From Clostridia bacterium (GTDB lineage: Bacteria > Bacillota > Clostridia > Oscillospirales > CAG-272), in assembly GCA_017631215.1 (NCBI GenBank), contig JAGBTR010000026.1, positions 1 to 5,153 of the forward strand: a stretch of DNA of 5,153 nucleotides. Direction: 5' to 3'. Below, in pieces: positions 1 to 5,153 of this stretch; positions within the stretch are counted from its first letter, which is position 1, and the number at the start of each line of letters is the position of its first letter. The notes beneath the pieces were generated by a model. The model searched no databases. It saw only the letters and a list, made by a program, of their open reading frames with translations, and was not told where the DNA came from. The position numbers were made by a program, and so were the translations under genes.

Positions 1-1463
1 GCGACCAGCGTGTCGATGGGGGCACCGCCCGTGCGTGCGGCGATATTGTCCAGCTCGGCGGCGAGCTCGTGCAGGTGGGTCGAGAACAGACAGCGACAGC
101 CGACCAGCGAAAGACCCGAGAGGATCTCTGCGGCGATATAGGACGCCTCGTACGAGCCCGTCGAGGACATCGACTCGTCCAGCAGGACGATCGAGTGGGG
201 CGTGACCGTGTCAAAGATCTCGCCAAGTCGCGCACATTCCTCGCCCAAGCGACCCTTGTCGATGGTGTCCTCCGCACCCGACGGGAAGTGGGTGAAGATG
301 GCATCGGCGGGGCTGAGGACCGCCGTCTTGGCGGGTACGAACATACCGAGCTGCATCATCGAAAGTGCCAGACCGATGGCGCAGGTGATGACCGACTTAC
401 CGCCGCGGTTGGGACCCGTCAGCACGTAGATCATCGCCTTGTCGTCGAAATAGAGGTCGTTGTCCACGATGTCGTCCTCGATGCGGAGCGCCACGTCGGG
501 GTTGTAAAGACCGTCGGCGCGGAAGGCACGCTCGTCCATCGGGCGAATGTCGGGACGGCACAGCGCACAGCCCTTGTTCTTGAGCGCGTGCAGCATTTCG
601 GTGCCACGGGTCAAAAACTCGAACTCGGGCAAAAGCGAGAGCAAAAAGTCGGTGTTCTCCAGCACGTAGGTCTGGACGATGCGCATCCACGAGCGCAGCG
701 AGGACTTGTAGACCTCGTTGATGGCCGAATTGAAGGCAAGCGAGAGCGCCATCTTCTGATTCTCCGACTGCTTCTTGCCGAAGGGAACGAGCTCGGCGAT
801 GCAGGTGTACTCATCGTCCTTGAAGTTGAGGCGCAGGATCTTTTCCAGCACGTCGCCCGAGTGGAAGGGCTCGGGGTTGATGGACAGCACGCCCGCCTGC
901 GTGGGGCGAAGCTGGGCGTCGAGGTTGACGCCGATGGTCACGCTCTTGATCTCGCGTACGCGCTCGGTCAGCTCGCTGAGCTTTTGGTTGAGCTCGCGGT
1001 AGTAGTCGCTGTCAGCCAGCTCGGCGATGCGGTCGGCCAGCGAGAGGAAGGCCTGACCCTTGACGTTGGGGCGCACCTCGGAAAGACCCGCGTGCAGGAT
1101 CTCGATGCTGGAAATATACAGCTCGATCTCGGTCAGACTCGACAGATAGTCGTTCGTGTCGCCGCTGTCCGCTTCAAGGCGGCGCAGCTCCATAATGTCG
1201 GACAGCACGGGAATGAGCTTGCCGAACATACGCGCGATGGCGGGATTGTTCATCATATCCTCGAACGTGTCCATACGGTAGCGGATGACCGACTCGTCCA
1301 TCGTGAAGAAGTCGGAAAGATCGCTGTTTTTCAGATCGAAGATGTTGGTCAGCCCCAGCTCGTCCAGCACGAACATCGGAATGTCGGGCGCGTCTGCCCC
1401 CGAGAAATGCGCGTTCTGCGTCTCCTTGGTCGGATAGAGCAGGCTGAAATTTTCAAAATTCAT
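1..1463 (-). CDS. MutS-family ATPase (MutS-related protein), C-terminus missing at window edge
   Basis: About 487 codons are visible; the frame runs off the left edge, so the C-terminus is absent. The P-loop is GPNRGGKS (residues 350-357), Walker B is SIVLLDE (424-430), followed by a serine-rich signature SMSSTGSYEAS (431-441) and the H-loop STHLHEL (461-467). This order is that of the MutS ABC-type ATPase domain, which acts as a dimer on DNA. The ~350 residues before the P-loop are mostly helical and match a MutS core/clamp region; there is no space for the N-terminal mismatch-binding domain and no Phe-X-Glu mismatch motif, so this is not canonical MutS. I also see no sign in the visible part of the Smr nuclease tail of MutS2, but the C-terminus is not in view. 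Start chosen at 1463 because GGAGG (1472-1476) lies 8 bases upstream. It is transcribed divergently from the membrane protein gene. Family assignment is firm; the exact role (repair, recombination or other DNA transaction) is unknown. Confidence 0.92.
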   Translation of the reverse strand, partial: MNFENFSLLYPTKETQNAHFSGADAPDIPMFVLDELGLTNIFDLKNSDLSDFFTMDESVIRYRMDTFEDMMNNPAIARMFGKLIPVLSDIMELRRLEADSGDTNDYLSSLTEIELYISSIEILHAGLSEVRPNVKGQAFLSLADRIAELADSDYYRELNQKLSELTERVREIKSVTIGVNLDAQLRPTQAGVLSINPEPFHSGDVLEKILRLNFKDDEYTCIAELVPFGKKQSENQKMALSLAFNSAINEVYKSSLRSWMRIVQTYVLENTDFLLSLLPEFEFLTRGTEMLHALKNKGCALCRPDIRPMDERAFRADGLYNPDVALRIEDDIVDNDLYFDDKAMIYVLTGPNRGGKSVITCAIGLALSMMQLGMFVPAKTAVLSPADAIFTHFPSGAEDTIDKGRLGEECARLGEIFDTVTPHSIVLLDESMSSTGSYEASYIAAEILSGLSLVGCRCLFSTHLHELAAELDNIAARTGGAPIDTLV

Positions 1464-1507
1464 ACGAAAAACCTCCAAATGGGCGGTGAAAATACAAATA
1501 CATATTT

Positions 1508-1536
1508 AGTATAGCACTTTTTTGCGCGTTTGTCAA
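1508..1536 (-). promoter_or_regulatory. SigA-type promoter of the MutS-family gene
   Basis: On the minus strand a perfect -35 TTGACA (1531-1536) is followed by a 17-base spacer and a -10 TATACT (1508-1513). Transcription would start near 1501, leaving a leader of roughly 38 bases before the start codon at 1463. This is a strong housekeeping promoter by sequence, and no operator-like dyad overlaps it. Confidence 0.85.
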
Positions 1537-1589
1537 CTTGTCCAAAAGCACTTTGTTGCGGCGTGGGGTACATTTGAATGTATTACCTA

Positions 1590-1618
1590 TTGAAATTTTT
1601 GCCGAAATGTGTTAAAAT
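1590..1618 (+). promoter_or_regulatory. SigA-type promoter of the DUF1576-like gene
   Basis: TTGAAA (1590-1595) and TAAAAT (1613-1618) are separated by 17 bases. The expected start near 1625 gives a short leader of about 25 bases before the ATG at 1650. It is divergent from the MutS-family promoter, and the two -35 boxes are 53 bases apart, so the promoters do not overlap. Confidence 0.75.
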
Positions 1619-1637
1619 AGATCAGGATTACACACAA

Positions 1638-1644
1638 AAGGGAG
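1638..1644 (+). promoter_or_regulatory. Ribosome binding site that fixes the start at 1650
   Basis: AAGGGAG sits 5 bases before the ATG at 1650. An in-frame ATG at 1578 would add 24 residues, but it lies upstream of the -35 box and would not be on the transcript, so the later start is preferred. Confidence 0.8.
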
Positions 1645-1649
1645 TTATT

Positions 1650-3110
1650 ATGACACCGACAGACGAGCAGCTCCAATTGTTGGAGCAAAGAACAAAGGAA
1701 AACAGCTTTGCGTTCAAATGCTTTATCACGCTGCTAAATCTTTCTTTTTTTGTCGCGACGCCCATCGCAATGGCCGTCACGGGCGTGAGCGGAGAGCTTT
1801 TTTGGAGCAATCTGTGGGAGATCTTCACGGGTCCCTCTAAGCTAGTCACCGACTATTTTTCGCTTGGTTGCCTTGCCAGCACGCTCTTTAACGCCGCCCT
1901 CTGCGGCCTTGCCTGCACGCTCATCATCACGGTCAGCCGTGCGCGTGCCAACAGCACCACCTTCGCCGCCTATATTCTGGTGATTGCACATTGCTTCTAT
2001 GGCTTGAATTTTATCAATATGTGGCCGCCGTTTATCGGTGTTCTTGTGTATTGTTGGATCAAAAAGGTGTCAAGCCGCGACAATTTGCACATCGCTATGT
2101 TCTCGACGGCGCTTGCCCCCTTTATCAGCGATTTTCTGTTCTATTATCCCCCCGGAAGATCGCTGACGATCGGTGAGTTCAGTGTGCTCGGCATCCTTCT
2201 TTCCATCGCCTTTGGCATCGCCGCAGGATTACTTGTGCCCGCCCTCTTGCCCGGTATGTCGGCAATGCACCGCGGCTACAATATGTATAAGGCGGGACTG
2301 GCCATCGGTATTCTCGGCATTTTCGTCTATTGCTTTATGTATAAGACCTTTGGTATCATACCGCACGAAACGGGCTTTCACTCGAACGAGGCCGAGGAGG
2401 CGTTCGGACATACCTACTACGTGTTTATGAACGTGTTTTTTGCGGTCATCTTCGTGCTTGCCCTGACGATTGGCTTTTTCGGCAACGGCAGAAGCTTTCG
2501 CAATTACCGAAAGCTGACCTCCTGCTCGGGACACGGACTGGACTTCGCCGACAAATTCGGTATGCCGCTGTGCCTGATCAATTTCGGCGTGTACGGCTTT
2601 TGTATCCTCGCCTATCTGAACGTCATTTTCTGGCTGCCCACGGTCGTTCCGTTTCTTCCCGCGGGCGTCGGATTTACGGGCGCAACGGTCGGCGTGACGT
2701 TTGCCGCGCTCACCTTCTCGGCCGACGGTCAGCACCCCAAGAACGTCGCCCCCGTCGCGCTGGGATATACCATACTGTTTGCGCTGGTCTGTGCCATCTG
2801 CCTGATCACGGGGATCGACCTTCCGTGGGCGCTCTCCACGCAGGCCTATATCAACGGTCTTGCCTTCGCCACCGGACTTTGCCCCATCGCAGGAAGCTAC
2901 GGCTTTAAGTACGGCGTGATCGCGGGTCTCGTCAGTGCCATCATTTGCACCTCGACCGCGGCTATGCACGGCGGATTTGTGCTGTATAACGGCGGATTTA
3001 ACGCAGGACTTGCCGCCATCATTCTCATCCCCATCTTCGATTTTTACAAGATCAAGCCCAAAAAGATCGACGATGATGAGATTTTTACGATCGAAAAACG
3101 AAGGGCTTGA
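1650..3110 (+). CDS. Polytopic membrane protein, DUF1576-like, function unknown
   Basis: The product is 486 residues and mostly hydrophobic, with about ten or more probable membrane segments (for example around residues 24-44, 70-95, 105-137, 175-202, 214-232, 257-277, 306-330, 335-356, 366-388, 399-415, 419-438 and 448-465) and a charged C-terminal tail rich in Lys, Asp and Arg. It appears duplicated internally: AMHRGYNMYKAGLAIGIL (205-222) resembles AMHGGFVLYNGGFNAGLAAI (438-457), each following a Gly/Ala-rich hydrophobic segment. From memory, the C-terminal half (GATVGV then a polar loop, CPIAGSYGFKYGVIAG, then HGGFVLYNGGFNAG) matches DUF1576 membrane proteins, whose substrate is not established. 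No signal peptidase site or ATP-binding motif is seen. It has its own promoter and terminator, so it is probably monocistronic. A transporter or channel-like role is inference; the family call is moderately firm. Confidence 0.8.
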   Translation: MTPTDEQLQLLEQRTKENSFAFKCFITLLNLSFFVATPIAMAVTGVSGELFWSNLWEIFTGPSKLVTDYFSLGCLASTLFNAALCGLACTLIITVSRARANSTTFAAYILVIAHCFYGLNFINMWPPFIGVLVYCWIKKVSSRDNLHIAMFSTALAPFISDFLFYYPPGRSLTIGEFSVLGILLSIAFGIAAGLLVPALLPGMSAMHRGYNMYKAGLAIGILGIFVYCFMYKTFGIIPHETGFHSNEAEEAFGHTYYVFMNVFFAVIFVLALTIGFFGNGRSFRNYRKLTSCSGHGLDFADKFGMPLCLINFGVYGFCILAYLNVIFWLPTVVPFLPAGVGFTGATVGVTFAALTFSADGQHPKNVAPVALGYTILFALVCAICLITGIDLPWALSTQAYINGLAFATGLCPIAGSYGFKYGVIAGLVSAIICTSTAAMHGGFVLYNGGFNAGLAAIILIPIFDFYKIKPKKIDDDEIFTIEKRRA

Positions 3111-3289
3111 CCCCGAAAGACCAAGAGCGAGACGCGCGACCGCGCATCTCGCTCTTTCTTTTTTGCAAAAGCTCTTGAAAAGGGCAGGGCAATGATGGCG
3201 GCGACGATGCCTGCGACGACGTCGGCGGCGAGCTGCTTGCCGCTGTATGCTTTTAAGGTGTCAAATAGCTTTGGTCGAAAGGTTTTCAT
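3044..3289 (-). pseudogene. SulP-type anion transporter remnant (N-terminal ~42 codons only)
   Basis: From the ATG at 3289 the frame encodes a start typical of SulP-family permeases: FRPKLFDTLKAYSGKQL followed by AADVVAGIVAAIIALPFSRA, which corresponds to the amphipathic N-terminus and first membrane helix (families usually read D-AGI-VAIIALP-S-A-A). Similarity stops near residue 42 (about 3164), exactly at the terminator of the convergent gene. Beyond that the frame only reads antisense through the terminator and the 3' end of the membrane protein gene, to a stop at 3044. Intact SulP proteins have about 10-14 membrane segments and usually exceed 450 residues, so nearly all of the gene is missing. 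A ribosome binding site AAAGGA (3298-3303, 8 bases from ATG) and a good promoter survive. A functional 81-residue one-helix peptide is possible but not supported by anything seen. Confidence 0.7.
3123..3164 (+). terminator. Intrinsic terminator after the DUF1576-like gene
   Basis: A 10-base perfect stem, AAGAGCGAGA (3123-3132) with TCTCGCTCTT (3147-3156), is extended by an inner GCGC/GCGC stem around a GACC loop after one mismatch. It is followed by an interrupted T run to 3164. It begins 12 bases after the stop codon. On the opposite strand the hairpin lacks a good T run, so it should stop rightward transcription much better than leftward. Confidence 0.92.
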
Positions 3290-3324
3290 AATGACCGTCC
3301 TTTGATTTGTTTTTTAACCTTGTT

Positions 3325-3353
3325 ATTATAGACCCGTTCGACAGATTTTGCAA
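3325..3353 (-). promoter_or_regulatory. Promoter of the SulP remnant
   Basis: On the minus strand TTGCAA (3348-3353), a 17-base spacer and a perfect TATAAT (3325-3330) form a strong SigA-type promoter, ending 35 bases upstream of the remnant's ATG. It lies just after the terminator of the ribbon-helix-helix gene, so the remnant was an independent unit. Confidence 0.8.
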
Positions 3354-3363
3354 GAGGGAAAAC

Positions 3364-3394
3364 AAAAAAAGAGGTTCATCTGTGAATGAACCTC
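3364..3394 (-). terminator. Intrinsic terminator of the ribbon-helix-helix gene
   Basis: Read on the minus strand, GAGGTTCAT (3394-3386) pairs perfectly with ATGAACCTC (3379-3371) around a 6-base loop, followed by seven T (3370-3364). The stem begins inside the stop codon of the gene (3393-3395), so no spacer separates the coding end from the hairpin. Confidence 0.92.
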
Positions 3395-3596
3395 AATCTT
3401 CCTCGTCCTCAATGGAAACGATCTCCAGTGCGGCCTCCAAAAGCAGGTTGATGACCTCGTTTCTGGAACGGTCGGTCAACGCTGACACGGCATCCAATTT
3501 CTCGATCAGCTCGTCCCTCATGCGAACAGAAACGATCTTGTGGCCGTCATCGCCCCTCCGCTGAGTCTTCTTGGTGATTTTGATCTCTTGTTTCAT
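3393..3596 (-). CDS. Ribbon-helix-helix (Arc/CopG-type) DNA-binding protein
   Basis: The product is 67 residues. After a basic, polar N-terminal arm (KQEIKITKKTQRRGDDG) comes a predicted strand HKIVSVRM (19-26), helix A from about 27 to 40 (DELIEKLDAVSAL), a turn TDRSRN (41-46) and helix B NEVINLLLEAALEIV (46-60), ending in an acidic tail EDEED. This is the size and order of Arc/CopG-type ribbon-helix-helix repressors, which bind operators as dimers through the strand. The start at 3596 is preferred over an ATG at 3614 because GAGGGGTG (3603-3610) lies 6 bases upstream of it. No toxin, relaxase or other typical partner gene is adjacent, so it is an orphan here. The inverted repeat at its promoter suggests autoregulation, by inference. 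Target genes are unknown. Confidence 0.85.
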   Translation of the reverse strand: MKQEIKITKKTQRRGDDGHKIVSVRMRDELIEKLDAVSALTDRSRNEVINLLLEAALEIVSIEDEED

Positions 3597-3602
3597 ATCA
3601 TT

Positions 3603-3610
3603 CACCCCTC
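3603..3610 (-). promoter_or_regulatory. Ribosome binding site that fixes the start at 3596
   Basis: GAGGGGTG on the minus strand is 6 bases before the ATG at 3596. An upstream in-frame ATG at 3614 overlaps this site's 5' side and has no purine-rich site of its own. Confidence 0.75.
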
Positions 3611-3638
3611 GCATTATAATTTCCTACTAACTTTTTAT

Positions 3639-3669
3639 ATTATACATTGGCAAGTTGCACAATGGTATA
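3639..3669 (-). promoter_or_regulatory. Probable promoter and operator-like dyad of the ribbon-helix-helix gene
   Basis: On the minus strand a perfect -10 TATAAT lies at 3639-3644, but no good -35 is found 16-18 bases upstream (TACCAT at 17). Overlapping it is an imperfect inverted repeat: TATACATTG (3641-3649) against CAATGGTATA (3660-3669), differing by one extra G. A dyad between and over the core promoter elements suits a repressor site, and the encoded repressor is the obvious candidate, by inference. Confidence 0.5.
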
Positions 3670-3713
3670 TTAAAAAAGTATAGTCATATATTTAACTACA
3701 AAATATAGTGTTT

Positions 3714-3753
3714 TTGGCACGGGTGGCGTCAAATATTGGCGCTTGAGCGGCAA
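3714..3753. repeat. Four alternating 7-base half-sites (two tandem dyads)
   Basis: TTGGCAC (3714-3720), GCGTCAA (3726-3732), TTGGCGC (3736-3742) and GCGGCAA (3747-3753) are four copies of a TTGNCRC-like element in strictly alternating orientation, with gaps of 5, 3 and 4 bases. As single-stranded nucleic acid, copies 2 and 3 form a 7-pair hairpin with one G-T pair and a 3-base loop; alternatively 1-2 and 3-4 pair. The array lies 54 bases upstream of the -35 of the secreted-protein gene and 44 bases upstream of the dyad at the ribbon-helix-helix promoter. It may be an operator cluster. Confidence 0.55.
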
Positions 3754-3806
3754 GAAACGAGGGCAACAGAGGAAACAGCGGGCACAAATTTCGTACAATA
3801 TGTCCA

Positions 3807-3835
3807 TTGACAAAATATTTTCGATATTATACAAT
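3807..3835 (+). promoter_or_regulatory. SigA-type promoter of the TasA-like gene
   Basis: A perfect TTGACA (3807-3812), a 17-base spacer and TACAAT (3830-3835). The likely start near 3842 leaves a leader of about 57 bases. The region between 3754 and 3806 holds no other clear element. Confidence 0.85.
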
Positions 3836-3882
3836 GAATTAAACTGGGTTGATATCCCAATTCGCCCGGCCAATTTTCATTC

Positions 3883-3889
3883 AAAGGAG
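3883..3889 (+). promoter_or_regulatory. Ribosome binding site of the TasA-like gene
   Basis: AAAGGAG lies 9 bases upstream of the ATG at 3899. That start gives a full signal peptide with a basic N-terminal region, so it is preferred over Met codons inside the hydrophobic core. Confidence 0.8.
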
Positions 3890-3898
3890 AAAAAGACA

Positions 3899-5153
3899 AT
3901 GACCAACACAAAGCACACCAGAAAAGCATTGCTCTCGAGTGTGGTCGCACTCCTGCTTTGCTTTTCTATGCTGATGGGTACGACATTCGCTTGGTTTACC
4001 GACAGTGTGACCAGCGCGAACAACATCATCCAGTCGGGTAAGCTGGACGTAACGATGGAGTACTCTGACAGCGTCACGACGCCCAACTGGCAAGATGCCT
4101 CGGGCACGGCTATCTTCGATTACGAGCTCTGGGAGCCCGGCTATGTCGAAGTTAAGTACATCAAGATCGCCAACGCGGGCAACCTGGCATTCCGCTACGA
4201 GCTTTCGGTGATTCCCGAGACGCAGCCCGCCGCAGGTGAGGTCAACCTGGCTGACGTGATCGACGTTTACTTCTACGAGTTCCCCGCAGGTGCGCCGCTC
4301 GCCGATATCACCAAGGATCAGCTGACCGACGCCCTCAAGGTCGGTACGCTCACCGATATGATGGCAGAGAATGACGGCGCGGCTCACGGTGTGATCCTGC
4401 CTCTCAACGGCTCGACCAACGTTACGCTGAAGGCTGAGGACGAGGCGATCGCCAGAGAGGGCGAGACCGTTGCTGTGATTGCACTCAAGATGCAGGAGAC
4501 GGCAGGCAACGAGTACCAGGGCAAGGACGTTGGCGGCACGTTTGCCGTCCAGCTGCTGGCTACGCAGTACACCTATGAGAAGGACAGCTTTGACAATCAG
4601 TTCGATAACGATTCCACGTATCCCGCAGTAGACACCGTTACCGTTCCTGAAAACAACACCGAAGATGTGGTTCTCAGCACCGAGACCGTCAAGGTCACCG
4701 TTCCTGCCGCGTCTGCCCAGGAGGGTGATGACTATAAGATCGTGGTGAGCAACGAGACCGTTGAGACCGACAGCGCGACCGGCGAAACAACCGTCGGCTT
4801 TGACCTGACCATGTATAAGAACGATGCAAAGGTCAGCGGCGACACGGTCTATGAAGTGGAATGGAACGTTGGTACCGGCCTGATCATTTCCGAGGTCACG
4901 CACAACGGAACCGCTTTGACGCAGGCAACGACCGGCGCGGATCAGACCTACACGTACGATGCGGCTACCGGCGTATTGACGATCTACACCAAGTCGTTCA
5001 GCCCGTTTGAGGTTACTTATACCGCTCTTAAGGAGACCTTTGCGGACAATAGCTGGGATATTATTATTCAAGCATGCCAAAGCAATTCCGTTCCGGCATC
5101 CTGGAGCGTGGGCGACAAAAAGGCCATGACCATTGGCGGCTCCACGTATGATA
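3899..5153 (+). CDS. Secreted TasA/camelysin-like protein with C-terminal DUF6273-like domain, partial
   Basis: 418 codons are visible and the frame stays open at the right edge. Residues 1-31 form a SipW-type signal peptide: basic start, hydrophobic core ALLSSVVALLLCFSMLMG, then TTFAWFTD, with cleavage likely after Ala31. The following region (TSANNIIQSGKLDVTMEY, then ELWEPGYVEVKYIKIANAGNLAFRYEL at residues ~78-104) is the beta-rich pattern of TasA/camelysin proteins, which are exported, cut by SipW-like peptidase and in some species form matrix fibres. Residues ~250-375 form a Thr/Val/Glu-rich beta region ending YDAATGVLTIYTKSFSPFEVTY. From about residue 381, FADNSWDIII then SWSVGDKKAMTIGGSTYD resembles the start of DUF6273, a domain common in surface and phage-like proteins of Clostridia. 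The gene has its own promoter. No sipW gene is in view. The signal and TasA calls are firm; the DUF6273 call is moderate because only ~38 residues are visible. Confidence 0.88.
   Translation, partial: MTNTKHTRKALLSSVVALLLCFSMLMGTTFAWFTDSVTSANNIIQSGKLDVTMEYSDSVTTPNWQDASGTAIFDYELWEPGYVEVKYIKIANAGNLAFRYELSVIPETQPAAGEVNLADVIDVYFYEFPAGAPLADITKDQLTDALKVGTLTDMMAENDGAAHGVILPLNGSTNVTLKAEDEAIAREGETVAVIALKMQETAGNEYQGKDVGGTFAVQLLATQYTYEKDSFDNQFDNDSTYPAVDTVTVPENNTEDVVLSTETVKVTVPAASAQEGDDYKIVVSNETVETDSATGETTVGFDLTMYKNDAKVSGDTVYEVEWNVGTGLIISEVTHNGTALTQATTGADQTYTYDAATGVLTIYTKSFSPFEVTYTALKETFADNSWDIIIQACQSNSVPASWSVGDKKAMTIGGSTYD

Larger units (their letters stand above)
3615..3898. other. Divergent intergenic regulatory region
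   Basis: This AT-rich gap separates the leftward ribbon-helix-helix gene from the rightward secreted-protein gene. It holds the promoter and dyad of the former, the four-half-site array, the promoter and the leader of the latter. I see no convincing small gene or RNA gene. A 4-pair stem at 3845-3859 in the leader is too weak to call. Confidence 0.6.

Noticed and set aside
69..1514. A 481-codon open frame on the plus strand
   Set aside because: It is fully antisense to the MutS-family gene, whose motifs are unmistakable. Its own product is charged and low in recognisable pattern, and it has no convincing ribosome binding site. Long antisense frames are expected opposite GC-rich genes.
1578..1649. 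N-terminal extension of the membrane protein from an ATG at 1578
   Set aside because: The ATG lies upstream of the promoter's -35 box and has no ribosome binding site; the ATG at 1650 has one.
2229..2969. A 246-codon open frame on the minus strand inside the membrane protein gene
   Set aside because: The plus-strand frame encodes a coherent polytopic protein. The antisense product is Arg/Gly/Asp-rich without pattern.
3393..3596. Toxin-antitoxin pair based on the ribbon-helix-helix protein
   Set aside because: No second small gene lies next to it: a terminator follows directly, and upstream is a divergent promoter region. The protein alone is not evidence of such a system.
3845..3859. Possible leader hairpin (TGGG/CCCA) before the TasA-like gene
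   Set aside because: It has only four base pairs and a 7-base loop, with no terminator run or known riboswitch pattern.
3881..5080. A 399-codon open frame on the minus strand
   Set aside because: It is antisense to the secreted TasA-like gene, which has a signal peptide, promoter and ribosome binding site. The antisense product shows no domain and reflects codon bias.

Overview
The window looks like chromosomal DNA from a Gram-positive, Clostridia-type Firmicute, probably an uncultured gut lineage. The basis is strong G-rich Shine-Dalgarno sites, near-consensus SigA promoters with 17-base spacers, short AT-rich intergenic gaps between GC-rich genes, a SipW-type signal peptide, and a DUF1576-like membrane protein. 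The phylum-level guess is fairly safe; anything finer is inference.

Layout from left to right. (1) 1-1463, minus strand: most of a MutS-family ATPase with the clamp/lever and ATPase regions but no room for the mismatch-recognition domains; its C-terminus lies beyond the left edge. (2) 1464-1649: a divergent intergenic region with one good promoter per direction. (3) 1650-3110, plus strand: a 486-residue polytopic membrane protein, most like DUF1576, with a visible internal duplication and a strong terminator at 3123-3164. (4) 3164-3289, minus strand: the first ~42 codons of a SulP-type anion transporter, with intact promoter and ribosome binding site, cut off exactly at that terminator. This is a gene remnant. 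(5) 3393-3596, minus strand: a 67-residue ribbon-helix-helix DNA-binding protein with its own terminator and a dyad at its promoter. (6) 3597-3898: a regulatory intergenic region containing four alternating TTGNCRC-like half-sites and a near-perfect promoter. (7) 3899-5153, plus strand: a secreted TasA/camelysin-like protein with a SipW-type signal peptide, which appears to continue into a DUF6273-like domain cut off by the right edge.

The genes do not form one operon: each has its own promoter, and directions alternate (-, +, -, -, +). No phage, transposase, CRISPR, tRNA or rRNA was seen. The most noteworthy items are the SulP remnant with live expression signals facing into the convergent gene, the alternating half-site array upstream of the secreted protein, and the combination of a TasA-like N-terminus with a DUF6273-like C-terminus. 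I see no clear evidence for a wholly new system.
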